This document shows positions 29,254-39,139 of a DNA stretch of 51,135 nucleotides, piece by piece. Origin of the DNA: an uncultured bacterium (lineage in GTDB: Bacteria; UBP6; UBA1177; JAKLFG01); the NCBI GenBank assembly GCA_937871295.1, contig CALMRE010000154.1, positions 1 through 51,135 on the forward strand. Reading direction: 5' to 3'. The notes under the pieces were generated by a model, which saw nothing but the letters and a program-made list of their open reading frames with translations, made no database searches and was not told the DNA's origin. Made by a program: the position numbers and the translations under genes. The stretch's first letter is position 1. Each line of letters opens with the position of its first letter.

Positions 29254-31703
29254 AACGCTATCGATACCTTGCGGGGAAAAAACCGATCAAAGTCATCGCG
29301 TGGACGCTTTTCGCGCTTTTTATCAGCGGCGCGATCGGCCTTTTCGCCGGGTACCGGTACCTGAAAGGCGAGATACCGAAGATAGAGACCATCGCCGATT
29401 ACAAGCCGGTGCAGGGGACCAAGGTGTACGCCTACGACGGTCAGTTGATCGCCGAGTTCTATCAGGACAACCGCCGCAATATCGTGCCGTACGACAAGAT
29501 ACCGCGCCTTCTGTCGCTCGCTTTCGTCGCGGGCGAGGACGGCGAGTTCTTCAAACACAAGGGGATCGATCCGGTCGCCATCGTGCGCGCCGCGTTCAAA
29601 TACGCCTTCACCGGCGTCAAACAGGGGGGCTCGACCATCACCCAGCAACTCGCCAAAGCGTTCGTCGGCACCGAACGGACCTATACCCGGAAACTCAAGG
29701 ATATGCTGCTCGCGATGGAACTGGAACGGGCGCTCACCAAGGAGGAGATACTCTACCTGTACCTCAACGAGATATTCCTCGGCAGCGGCGCCTACGGGGT
29801 CGAATCGGCGGCGCTCACCTACTTCTCGAAACATGTCTGGGAACTCTCGCTCCCCGAGATGGCGACGCTCGCCGGGCTTCCCAAGTACCCTTCCGAAGCC
29901 TCGCCGAAGAACAACCCGGAGAAGGCGACCAAACGGCGCGACTATGTGCTCGGCCGGATGCGCGCCGACGGCTACATCACGCAGGAACAGTACGACGCGG
30001 CGGTCAAAACGCCGATGTTCGTCACGCCGATGAAGGATTTTTTCCTCGACAAGACCCCCTACTTCAGCGAAAAGGTGCGCCGCCACCTGCAGACGGCCTA
30101 CGGCAACGACCAGTTGTACCAGCAGGGGCTGGTCGTGTCGACCACCGTCGATATGCGCGCGTCGCAGATGGTCGACGAAGCGCTCTACACCGGCCTGCGG
30201 GCGCTCGCCCGGCGTCAGGGCTATGTCGGCCCGCTGTACCGTATCGACCTCAAGAAGGATATCGACCGCTATCTGGCCAGACACCGCAAGGCCTTCGGCG
30301 CCATAACGCCCGGAACGATGACGCGCGGCGTCCTCTATCAGGGGGTGGTGCTGTCGGCCGCGAAGAACGAGGCGATCGTGCAGGTCGGCGAAGTGAAAAA
30401 ACCGCTCTACCTGAAACATATGCAGTGGGCGCGGCCCCACAATCCGCTCGGCGGCTGGGTGAATATCGCCTCGACCGAACAGGTGCTCAAGCCGGGCGAT
30501 GTGGTCATCGTCCGCGCCACCGATGAGAAGGGGGTGACCGAGGATTTCGATCACCGCGCCTTCGAGGCGCCGCTGCCGTCCGATTTCTTCTTCGCGCTGG
30601 AACAGATACCGGTGCCGCAGGGGGCCGCCATCGTGAAGGATCCCTACTCGGGCTACATCCGCGCCGTGATGGGGGGCTACAATTTCGAACAGAGCGAATT
30701 CGACCGCACCTCGCAGGCCTGCCGCCAGCCCGGTTCGGCGATGAAACCGGTCTTCTACGCCGCGGCGCTGGAACAGAAGGACGAGGAGCGGAAACTCAAG
30801 TTCACCCCCGCCACGATGCTGCTCGACGCGCCGGTGGCCCTTACCGATATGAACTTCAAGCCGGAGAACCACGACGCCACGTTCAAAGGAGAGGTGACGC
30901 TGTGGGAGGCGATCGTACTGTCGATGAACGCGCCGGCGGTCCGGATGTTCATGGACATCGGCATCTCCTACGGACTCGACTTCGCGAAGAAACTGGGGAT
31001 CAAGAGCGAACTCCGGCCCGAGTTCGGCACCGTTCTGGGCGCCTCCTGCCTGACGCTCGACGAACTGACCGACGCCTATTCGCACTTCCCGAATCAGGGG
31101 AAAAAACCGCACACGACCTACATCCGCAAGGTGGTCGACCGTAACGGCGCCCTGCTGGAGAACAACACCGTCTTCTATGATCCCTATCTGTCGGCCGCCG
31201 AGAAGATAGAGCGGATGCTCCTCAACGCCCGCCGGCCCGAGGAACAGAATATGTCGCCGCAGAGCGCCTACCTCATGACCAAGATACTGCAGGACGCTTC
31301 GACCTACGGCACTTCGGCGCAGGCGTCGTCGCTCGGACGCAACCTCGGCGGCAAGACCGGCACCACCAACGACAGTTTCGACGCGTGGTTCATCGGCTTC
31401 TCGCCCGAATTCATCGCCGGGGTCTGGGTGGGCAACGACCAGCACGGCATCACGCTGGGCCCGAATGAATCGGGCTCGAAGGCGGCGTTGCCGATCTGGA
31501 TGGACTTCATGTCGCGCTATCTCGCCAACTTCCCCAAGACCGATTTCCGGCGGCCGCCCGGCATCGTGTCGGTCCAGATAGACCGCAAGACGGGACTGGT
31601 GAGCGAAACGGGACGCATGATGCACTTCGTCGCCGGCACCGAACCGACCACCACCGTCGAGGAAAAAGATGTCGTCGATCCGACGCTCATGAAGGTGCAG
31701 TGA
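29250..31703 (+). CDS. mrcA: Penicillin-binding protein 1A (transglycosylase/transpeptidase)
   Basis: EDGEFFKHKGIDPVAIVRAAF; GGSTITQQLAK; SxxK-type RQPGSAMKPVFYAAAL; KTGTTNDSFDAWFIGF. Confidence 0.96.
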   Translation: MKRYRYLAGKKPIKVIAWTLFALFISGAIGLFAGYRYLKGEIPKIETIADYKPVQGTKVYAYDGQLIAEFYQDNRRNIVPYDKIPRLLSLAFVAGEDGEFFKHKGIDPVAIVRAAFKYAFTGVKQGGSTITQQLAKAFVGTERTYTRKLKDMLLAMELERALTKEEILYLYLNEIFLGSGAYGVESAALTYFSKHVWELSLPEMATLAGLPKYPSEASPKNNPEKATKRRDYVLGRMRADGYITQEQYDAAVKTPMFVTPMKDFFLDKTPYFSEKVRRHLQTAYGNDQLYQQGLVVSTTVDMRASQMVDEALYTGLRALARRQGYVGPLYRIDLKKDIDRYLARHRKAFGAITPGTMTRGVLYQGVVLSAAKNEAIVQVGEVKKPLYLKHMQWARPHNPLGGWVNIASTEQVLKPGDVVIVRATDEKGVTEDFDHRAFEAPLPSDFFFALEQIPVPQGAAIVKDPYSGYIRAVMGGYNFEQSEFDRTSQACRQPGSAMKPVFYAAALEQKDEERKLKFTPATMLLDAPVALTDMNFKPENHDATFKGEVTLWEAIVLSMNAPAVRMFMDIGISYGLDFAKKLGIKSELRPEFGTVLGASCLTLDELTDAYSHFPNQGKKPHTTYIRKVVDRNGALLENNTVFYDPYLSAAEKIERMLLNARRPEEQNMSPQSAYLMTKILQDASTYGTSAQASSLGRNLGGKTGTTNDSFDAWFIGFSPEFIAGVWVGNDQHGITLGPNESGSKAALPIWMDFMSRYLANFPKTDFRRPPGIVSVQIDRKTGLVSETGRMMHFVAGTEPTTTVEEKDVVDPTLMKVQ

Positions 31704-33298
31704 ACACCCGGGGTATCGTCCGCCATAGTCTGAAACTGGTATTTCTCACCGCCGGCAGCCGCGTATTGGGCCTTATCCGCGAGATCGTGCGGGCCGCCTA
31801 CCTCGGCACCACCGCCTTTTCCGACGCCTTCACCATCGCGTTCCTCCTTCCCAATCTGATGCGCAAACTCTTCGCCGAAGGGAGCATCGCCGTCGCCTTC
31901 GTTCCGACCTTCAAAGGCTACCTCATCGAGGACAACAGGGAGAAGATACGGCTCTTCCTCTCGTCGTTCCTGACGGTGCTCACCTTCCTCGTGGTCACGG
32001 CGGTCACCCTCGGCATTCTCTTCACCGGACCTCTTATCCACACCTTTTACGCCGATCTGACCCCCGACATACAGCAGGAAACGGCGTTCCTCACCCGCAT
32101 CATGTTCCCCTATCTCGCGTTCATATCGATGGCCGCTTTTTTTCAAGGGATACTCAACAGCGTCAACATATTCGGCCCCGCCGGCGCGGTGCCGATGGTC
32201 TTCAACGGCTGTATCATCGCCTCGACGGTGCTTCTGTCTCCCTATATGGACAATCCGGCGCGCGCCATGACGGTCGGCGTCATCGTCGGCGGCTCTCTGC
32301 AGGCGCTGCTCCAACTGCCCTATGTCATCAGGACGGGGTTTCGCTTCTGCTTCCGGCCGCTCGCCGCGGCGTTCCGCGATCCCGGCGTCCGCAAGATATT
32401 TCTGCTGGTCGGCCCCACCGTCATCGGGATGGCGGCCTACGAAGTGAATGTCCTCGCCTCCTCGGTCATCGCAAGCACCGCCGGAACGGGCGTAGTCAGT
32501 TCGCTCCAGTTCAGTAACCGGCTCCTTGAACTGCTCCTTGGCATCTTCGCCGTCTCTATCGGGACGGTGGTGCTCACCGAACTTTCGGAGAACGCCAAGC
32601 GGAACGAGTGGGATAAATTCACCGGGCATCTGCTGTTCAGCATCAACCTCATCGCGCTGGTCACCATCCCGGCGACCCTCATCGCCCTCATGAACGGCCG
32701 CGAGATCATTACGCTGGTCTTCAAGGCGCGCGCCTTCGGCGACGATTCGGTGACGCTCACTACCGCCATATTCCTCTGTCACATCGCGGGGCTCTACTTC
32801 ATCGCCGCCAACCGCGTCCTCGCTCCCGCCTTCTACGCTCAGGAAGATACCAAATCGCCGACCTGGGCCGGAATGTGGTCGTTCGGCGCCAATATCGCGC
32901 TGTGTCTGGCGCTGGTCGGGCCGCTGAAAGGGCAGGGGATCGCGCTGGCCGCGACGCTGGCCGCTCTCATCAACACGACCTTCCTCGTTCTGCCGCTCAT
33001 CCGGAAGAAGCGCGACGCCTTCGGGCCGATGACCGGCCGCGCCGCCCTCTATGCCTTCCGCATACTGCTGATTTCGGGAGCCATCGCCGCGCCGCTCTAC
33101 TTCCTCAAGCCGTATCTCTACGGCCTCTTCGCCGCGAGCGGCTGGCGGATAGTCGCCTTGGGCATACCGCTGACACTCGTATCGATCATCTTTTTCGCCC
33201 TCTTCTTCGCGGCGCTCTTCCTCATGAAAGATACGCAGGCGCTGTGGCTGGCGGGAAAACTGAAGAAGAAATTCATGGGCGGGAACGGGAAAGAGTAA
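31700..33298 (+). CDS. murJ: Lipid II flippase MurJ
   Basis: SRVLGLIREIVRAAYLGTTAFSDAFTIAFLLPNLMRKLFAEGSIAVAFVPTF; polytopic. Confidence 0.96.
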   Translation: MNTRGIVRHSLKLVFLTAGSRVLGLIREIVRAAYLGTTAFSDAFTIAFLLPNLMRKLFAEGSIAVAFVPTFKGYLIEDNREKIRLFLSSFLTVLTFLVVTAVTLGILFTGPLIHTFYADLTPDIQQETAFLTRIMFPYLAFISMAAFFQGILNSVNIFGPAGAVPMVFNGCIIASTVLLSPYMDNPARAMTVGVIVGGSLQALLQLPYVIRTGFRFCFRPLAAAFRDPGVRKIFLLVGPTVIGMAAYEVNVLASSVIASTAGTGVVSSLQFSNRLLELLLGIFAVSIGTVVLTELSENAKRNEWDKFTGHLLFSINLIALVTIPATLIALMNGREIITLVFKARAFGDDSVTLTTAIFLCHIAGLYFIAANRVLAPAFYAQEDTKSPTWAGMWSFGANIALCLALVGPLKGQGIALAATLAALINTTFLVLPLIRKKRDAFGPMTGRAALYAFRILLISGAIAAPLYFLKPYLYGLFAASGWRIVALGIPLTLVSIIFFALFFAALFLMKDTQALWLAGKLKKKFMGGNGKE

Positions 33299-33341
33299 TC
33301 GGGGCAATCGCTTGAATACAATATAAGGTATGAGAAACTTG

Positions 33342-34514
33342 TTATTTTCTAGAACGGTTCTTTTTCCGTAGCTCCAACTGCTTGCGCGTTTTCTCGATCT
33401 CCGCCAGCAACAGATCCGCATCAGGTAAAATGGTTTGATATTCCGCGGCAAGCATCCTGTTCAATGAACCGCCCAAAGCATAGCGTACCAGATCGTTGCC
33501 TTTCTCCGCGCAGAGAATAATGCCGACCGGCGGGTTTTCATCGGGGCGCGTCCAGTTCTCGCGTGCATAATTAAGATATACTTGCATTTGTCCACTGTCG
33601 GCATGAGTGAACCTGCCCAGTTTAAGGTCAATAAGCACCAAGCACTTGAGACGGCGGTGAAAGAAAACCAGATCGACCCGGAACCAAGTGTCGTCAATGC
33701 GAAGCCTTTTCTGCCGACCGATAAAGGCGAAGTCGGTTCCCAATTCCAAGAGAAACGATTCCAAGTGACGAATGATGGCATCTTCCAGTTCCGATTCGGA
33801 GTATTCGTCCTTGAGTCCAAGAAATTCCAGCACCAGCGGGTTTTTGATCTCTTCTTCGGGACTCACCGTATCTTGCGGCAGTGCTTTTTCTCCTTTTTTC
33901 AGCATGGCGGCCTTGTTTCTGGAAAGCGCAGTTCTCTCATAAAACATTGATGATATCTGCCTATCGAGTTGCGGCTCCGACCAGCCACCGCGCAATGCCT
34001 CGATCTCATAAAAAGAGCGAGCATCAGCATTCTTGACCGATAACAGACGGACATAATGAGACCACGGCAGAGGAAACAGCCCGGCTATATAGGCCAAAGA
34101 CCATTTGACGGGAGCCTTCCGCGTTGTTTGCGGCAAATTGCCAGAAGCCTTCTGACCTTTCTCGGAGGTTTCGTCGGCCAACAAATTGCCAGAAGCCTTC
34201 TGGCAAATCTTTTCCGGAGGAAAAACTAAATAAAACTGACGCATCTGCTGTAGGTTTTGCCGCGAAAAACCTCTGCCTAACCGCTTCGTCAAGTCGGCAG
34301 AAAGACGCTTCAACAGCGCAGTTCCGTACTCCGCTCTCTTTTTGCCGTCTTGTTCATATTCGACTATTCGATGGCCGACCTCCCAATAAGTCGCGGTCAT
34401 GATGCTGTTGACCGTTCGTGCCGCGGTCCTTCGTGCATCTTCCAAAAGTCCGATCATGCCGGAGAGCATGGAGAGATATTCGGGCGGTGTTTTTTCCAGT
34501 TGTTTGTCGCTCAT
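33342..34514 (-). CDS. YhcG/DUF1016 family PD-(D/E)XK nuclease
   Basis: YWEVGHRIVEYEQDGKKRAEYGTALLKRLSADLTKRLGRGFSRQNLQQMRQFYLVF; WSHYVRLLSVKNADARSFYEIEALRGGWSEPQLDRQI; nuclease core DLVFFHRRLKCLVLIDLKLG. Confidence 0.93.
   Translation of the reverse strand: MSDKQLEKTPPEYLSMLSGMIGLLEDARRTAARTVNSIMTATYWEVGHRIVEYEQDGKKRAEYGTALLKRLSADLTKRLGRGFSRQNLQQMRQFYLVFPPEKICQKASGNLLADETSEKGQKASGNLPQTTRKAPVKWSLAYIAGLFPLPWSHYVRLLSVKNADARSFYEIEALRGGWSEPQLDRQISSMFYERTALSRNKAAMLKKGEKALPQDTVSPEEEIKNPLVLEFLGLKDEYSESELEDAIIRHLESFLLELGTDFAFIGRQKRLRIDDTWFRVDLVFFHRRLKCLVLIDLKLGRFTHADSGQMQVYLNYARENWTRPDENPPVGIILCAEKGNDLVRYALGGSLNRMLAAEYQTILPDADLLLAEIEKTRKQLELRKKNRSRK
34134..34206. repeat. Duplicated in-frame palindromic element within the YhcG-family gene
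   Basis: CAAATTGCCAGAAGCCTTCTG at 34134-34154 and 34182-34202; the second copy has the perfect palindrome TTGCCAGAAG-C-CTTCTGGCAA (34186-34206). Confidence 0.93.
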
Positions 34515-34549
34515 AGAGCACCTCTCTTTTTTTACAGTCGCTAAGTCAA

Positions 34550-35662
34550 TCAGAAACTCGCATTCAATATCGGCATGAAGAATACTTTATTGTTCTTCAC
34601 GATGTTGACGAGTCCTATCTGGAAGCCGTAGAGGTCGCCGGTATAGTTCACGAGGCCGATCTGCGCGCCATAGACGGTGCGCGCGACATTGACCACGCCG
34701 GTCTGCGTCCCTTTCATGGTCTGCGCCATGTTGAGGATGCCGAACTGGCCGATGCCGGCGAACTTCGTCGCAGTATTCCAGACGCCCACCTGCATACCGC
34801 CACGAAAACCTTCACGGGCTTGACCCAGTTCCAACACTTCGCCGGTGTCTGGACGAGTATAGGTTTCATTCGGCAATTCTTCTTCTTCCGTCATTACGAG
34901 CGAATCGCCAAGACTACTGTATCCGGTACTGTTGATGAATCCCGCCTGTATGAAACCACGAAATGAACCGTTGAAGGAGAATATCGCGCCGATTTGAAGA
35001 AGACCCTTGAACATATAGTTGAAATTCATAGCACCAATCTGAACCCCGCCACGGAAACCGTCCCATTTTCTTCTGCCGCCCCAAAAGGATTTATCGGGAT
35101 GCCATGCTCTTCTGAGGGAAATGAATCCTGCAGTATTCAAAGGAGCGAACTGCACAAGAGACCACACATAATCAGCCCGCGATTTAATGGTGTCAATCTT
35201 AAGTAATGTATAGGAATGCCCTACATAGGAATAATTCCCGAAATGTAACAAAGCAAATTCTACTTGTGCGTAATCCACTAAAGACACTCGAACTAGGGCA
35301 CCAGTCAAGGAATCGGCATTTAACATGGTTATCTGTGCCAAAAGAAAAGATTTCCAATGCGATCCAACCATTGAAAGTTGCGTCAGTGCAATTTGCCGAT
35401 GACTTGAAGAATTGTACAGAGATCCCATGCTGACAAGGCCAGTAAATTCACCGCTGCTGCAATACCCTATCATTGTGAATTTCTTTCCACGATACCCATT
35501 ACAGGTCAAGTAAGGATCTGCCGTGTCTTCAATCCTTTTTCGGTATTTTTCCCAAGCTATCTCTTCCAGAGAGTCAGCACCAAAACATAGTTCAGAAAAA
35601 AGAAGGCTCACCAGAAGCACGAAGTTCAGAAGTCTTTTCGAGAAAATCTTACGAAGCCCCAA
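34550..35662 (-). CDS. Surface-repeat protein with GxQxGxxN repeats (LA_2272-like)
   Basis: Signal peptide; repeats such as GFRGGMQVGVWN..., GIGQFGILN..., GTQTGVVN..., GAQIGLVN..., GFQIGLVN. Confidence 0.75.
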   Translation of the reverse strand: MGLRKIFSKRLLNFVLLVSLLFSELCFGADSLEEIAWEKYRKRIEDTADPYLTCNGYRGKKFTMIGYCSSGEFTGLVSMGSLYNSSSHRQIALTQLSMVGSHWKSFLLAQITMLNADSLTGALVRVSLVDYAQVEFALLHFGNYSYVGHSYTLLKIDTIKSRADYVWSLVQFAPLNTAGFISLRRAWHPDKSFWGGRRKWDGFRGGVQIGAMNFNYMFKGLLQIGAIFSFNGSFRGFIQAGFINSTGYSSLGDSLVMTEEEELPNETYTRPDTGEVLELGQAREGFRGGMQVGVWNTATKFAGIGQFGILNMAQTMKGTQTGVVNVARTVYGAQIGLVNYTGDLYGFQIGLVNIVKNNKVFFMPILNASF

Positions 35663-35830
35663 AGTGACACACCCCTATCACGAAATCACCGCCAGTATAT
35701 CATAAGGAAAAGGTTTTGCCAGAGAAAATTGAAGGGGGACGCGGGAGCTAATCTTGTCTTCCTCCCGCTTTTATGATAGCTTCCCCCGACCGATGACCGG
35801 TCAGGGAAGACCACCGAACGGAGTAACGAC

Positions 35831-36286
35831 ATGGCGCAGAAGAACGACGAGATCGTGGTACCGCACGGCATCATCTTCAACTGGGGCGAATACCTCGGCA
35901 AGCGGGTGAACTACATCCTCAAACACATGGGCTACGGCACGATGACCGTCTACCCCAAACGCGGCCAGAACCCCAACGACGACTATGTGGTCTTCGACTA
36001 CACCGACCGCGACATCCTCTTCTTCGTCCGCAACGGACTCATCGTCGAGATCCGCTTCCTCACCAAGCACCCCGAGAAGGTCTTCAACCTCGGCATGGGG
36101 ATGACGCGCGAACAGATCGAGGCGGTCGCCGGACGGCCCAACAAGGTGATGAAGGCGGCCGAGATCGGCTTTCAGGCGCCCTTCGAGCACGTCTGGGCCT
36201 ACAACGACATGGAACACTTCGACTTTACCCTTGAGGTGCTGTTCGACGATCGCTGGATATCGAATCAGATAAATATCTATCCGTAA
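35831..36286 (+). CDS. Conserved-looking hypothetical protein
   Basis: 151 aa continuous ORF with codon usage like the core genes; no confident family. Confidence 0.65.
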   Translation: MAQKNDEIVVPHGIIFNWGEYLGKRVNYILKHMGYGTMTVYPKRGQNPNDDYVVFDYTDRDILFFVRNGLIVEIRFLTKHPEKVFNLGMGMTREQIEAVAGRPNKVMKAAEIGFQAPFEHVWAYNDMEHFDFTLEVLFDDRWISNQINIYP

Positions 36287-36290
36287 GGCT

Positions 36291-37961
36291 TCAGACCGCG
36301 CCGATCCGCGGGACCGTCACGACAAATCGCGCGCCGCCCAGCGATGAATCCTCCACCGCGATGGTGCCGCCCGCTTCGGTGACCAGTTTCAACGAATGAC
36401 TGAGTCCGATGCCGGTGCCGCCCGGCTTGGTGGTATAGAAATTCCGGAATATCTTTTCCCTCTCCGCCGCCGGGACACCGTGCCCGCTGTCGTCCACAAA
36501 AAGACGGACCATGCCGCCCGCCGCTTCGCCCGACAACATCACGCGGCCGCCGTCACCCAGTTCCTCCCACGCGTTCTTGAGGAGATTGAGCATCACCTCG
36601 CGGAACGAATTGAGCGCGATGGTCAGTTCGGCGTCGGGTAACATCGCCACATCCAGCGATATGCCGCGTTTCTTGAATTCACCTTCGTGGAACTTCAACA
36701 GGTCGTTCAATGCCTCGGGCAGGAGCGTTCTGTGGGCCGGTTCATCTTCGGCGCGGTAGCGCACCATCCCCATGTAGCGGTCGGTCATCTCCTCGAGTCG
36801 TATCACCTCCTTGACGATGAGGGCGATCGAGGCCGACAGTTCGTCGGGGGTAAGGTTCCGCGCGTTGTCGGCGATGTATTCGGCGTTGAGTTTGACCGTC
36901 GAGAGCGGATTGCGGATCTCGTGGGTCACCTTCGAGGCCATCTCGCCGATGGAGATGAGCCGCTCCGAATTGAGCAGGCGGCTGGCGAGCCGTTCCTGTT
37001 CGCTGATGTCGCGGACAACGTGGAGCACCGTGCCGCCCACCGTCGTCACATCGCGCCAGTAGGTCTTCCCGGTATGCGGCAGTTTACCCGGCAGGGAGAT
37101 ATCGATGCCGCTCTTCGCGATGACCGCCTTCAGCGGTTCCCCGATGAACTCCGGTCCGGTGCCGAACCATTCATGGAAAACGGTGTTGACGAACAACACC
37201 CGCTCCGACGCGGTGTCGGCGGCGACGATGCCCGCCTGCAGGGAATCGAGGATATCGCGGTACCGTTTGAGTATCGTCCGTTCCCGGGTCAGTTCGCGGC
37301 GGTCGGCGTTCTCGGCGGTCGCGCGTTCATCGCCGATCCGGCCGGCGCACGCCATCAGGTCGTCGGCGCCGGGATCGGGCAGGCCGATCTTCTTGGCGAC
37401 CGCCTCAAGCCGTCTGCCGCCGCGCCGCGCCAGAAAAAGCGCCGCCAAGCCCAGCGCCGCGACCGCGGCGAACAGCCCGGCGGTAACGCGCGCGGTCAGT
37501 AGAAGTCCCTGCCGGCGCGCCCCTTCGGCCTCTTTGCCCAGCCGTTTGCCGGCAAGCACCAGTATCTTGTGCAGAATCTTGATCTCTCCGCGCAGAAGCT
37601 CGCTTTCGACGGCCGGATCCCCCGAGGCCCATTGCGCGACGGCGGGCCAGACCTTTTCGTGATAGCCCGTCAACCGCGTTTTGAGCAACGGGTCCAGACG
37701 ATCGGCGACCGCGACCGCATGACGCTCATAGCGGCCCTTCAGACGATTCACCGCATCCTGCAGGCGCGGGTCGGCGGGTGTGCCGGTCGCGATGTATGCC
37801 TGTAACAGTTCGATCTCTTTTGCCATATCGTCCGCCCAGAGCGGCACCGGGTCGGCGGCGGCGCGGTAACCGTCCACGAACAGGGTGTTGAGAGAGATAA
37901 ACCCGGCCGACGCAACGGTCAGAATCGCGATAAGAAGGATAAGAAGGATGCGATTAGTCAA
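36291..37961 (-). CDS. Sensor histidine kinase with PAS-like domain
   Basis: H-box SKVTHEIRNPLSTVKLNAEYIA; N-box LNLLKNAWEEL; G-boxes DDSGHGVP, GGTGIGLSHSLKL; N-terminal TM. Confidence 0.93.
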   Translation of the reverse strand: MTNRILLILLIAILTVASAGFISLNTLFVDGYRAAADPVPLWADDMAKEIELLQAYIATGTPADPRLQDAVNRLKGRYERHAVAVADRLDPLLKTRLTGYHEKVWPAVAQWASGDPAVESELLRGEIKILHKILVLAGKRLGKEAEGARRQGLLLTARVTAGLFAAVAALGLAALFLARRGGRRLEAVAKKIGLPDPGADDLMACAGRIGDERATAENADRRELTRERTILKRYRDILDSLQAGIVAADTASERVLFVNTVFHEWFGTGPEFIGEPLKAVIAKSGIDISLPGKLPHTGKTYWRDVTTVGGTVLHVVRDISEQERLASRLLNSERLISIGEMASKVTHEIRNPLSTVKLNAEYIADNARNLTPDELSASIALIVKEVIRLEEMTDRYMGMVRYRAEDEPAHRTLLPEALNDLLKFHEGEFKKRGISLDVAMLPDAELTIALNSFREVMLNLLKNAWEELGDGGRVMLSGEAAGGMVRLFVDDSGHGVPAAEREKIFRNFYTTKPGGTGIGLSHSLKLVTEAGGTIAVEDSSLGGARFVVTVPRIGAV

Positions 37962-39114
37962 GCGTGGTGGCGGTCGCTATATCGCCGCGTTCGATGCCGA
38001 CGACGCTCCGGGTGATGATGGCCACCGCGGTGTGCGGCTCGGCGCGGACGACCACGATCTCGCCCACCTGCTCCCGGGGAAGTTTGAGCACCTCATCGGG
38101 GTCGAGCGTCCCGAGGCCGTCCTGCTGGCGACGTATCGTCAGCATGTGTCCTTCCTGCAGACCCTCCTTGAAGCCCTTGTCGAGATAGACCAGATAGCCG
38201 GGACCGAAGTAGATGACCGGATCGTAGCCGGTGAGGACCGTCACTTCCATTTTCTTGTCGAGTTGCACGATGCGGATGTTGGTCTTGAGTTCCTCGAACT
38301 CGCGGACGCTGTCGCCGCGCTCGACCGAGGTATAGGACTTGACGATCTTGACCGTCGCGATGCCGGACTTGTTGATGTCGATGATCTTCCCCTTGCCGGT
38401 GATCTCGACCCGATTCCCCACCACATCGCCCGACACCGGGTGTTCGATCTCCTCCTCGACACGGAAGAACTCGAGATAGTCGCCCACCGCCAGTTTCTTG
38501 CCGTCGAACTGTACGTAACAATCGTCCTCGGTGGAGAGCAGTTCCTTCTGGTCGTAGGCGGCCAGCAGTTTGCCGGCGATCTTGAGCCCTTCGGGCGATA
38601 TAAAGCCGCGGTGCGGCACGTCGAGCACCGTGTCGTCTATCTGACGGAAACGGTCGATGCGATATTTGCCGCCGAGTTTGACGTATTCTTTGTAATTCTC
38701 CGGCTTGTCGTCGAGCGTTTTGCCGGTGCGGGCGGTCTCATCGGTCTCCATATCCTCGGAGGATTCACTCCCCTCGCCGATGGCCAGACCCCCTTCGTTG
38801 GTCGGCGGCATCATGATCTCGCCGGTACCCTTGAAGTATATTTTATCGCCGGGGTAGATGAGATGGGGATTCTTGACCTGCGGGTTGATCGACCAGACTT
38901 TCGGCCAGTACCACGGGCTTTTGAGATATTTCTCCGAAAGGTCCCACAGCGTATCGCCCGTCGCCACTTCGTGTTCGTCGGGCGCCTGCGTGAAATCGGC
39001 CTGATTCAGGTCGATGAAGGGGGGCACCGGCACCTCTTCGGAGTTGCCCGGCGCCTCCTGCGCCGCAAGCGTCAAGGCGAACACTATCACGAACAGAACC
39101 AGCAGGTTTTTCAT
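37954..39114 (-). CDS. LysM-domain exported protein
   Basis: EVATGDTLWDLSEKYLKSPWYWPKVWSINPQVKNPHLIYPGDKIYF; N-terminal signal peptide. Confidence 0.9.
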   Translation of the reverse strand: MKNLLVLFVIVFALTLAAQEAPGNSEEVPVPPFIDLNQADFTQAPDEHEVATGDTLWDLSEKYLKSPWYWPKVWSINPQVKNPHLIYPGDKIYFKGTGEIMMPPTNEGGLAIGEGSESSEDMETDETARTGKTLDDKPENYKEYVKLGGKYRIDRFRQIDDTVLDVPHRGFISPEGLKIAGKLLAAYDQKELLSTEDDCYVQFDGKKLAVGDYLEFFRVEEEIEHPVSGDVVGNRVEITGKGKIIDINKSGIATVKIVKSYTSVERGDSVREFEELKTNIRIVQLDKKMEVTVLTGYDPVIYFGPGYLVYLDKGFKEGLQEGHMLTIRRQQDGLGTLDPDEVLKLPREQVGEIVVVRAEPHTAVAIITRSVVGIERGDIATATTLD

Positions 39115-39139
39115 CGCTGCCTCCGCAAAGTTACATAAC

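Noticed and set aside
29211-31625. 804-aa minus-strand ORF antisense to the PBP1A gene
   Set aside because: Reading-frame mirror of a highly conserved gene; no plausible protein features.
31517-33451. 644-aa minus-strand ORF antisense to murJ
   Set aside because: Composition (E/R/D/G-rich) and position show it is a shadow of murJ.
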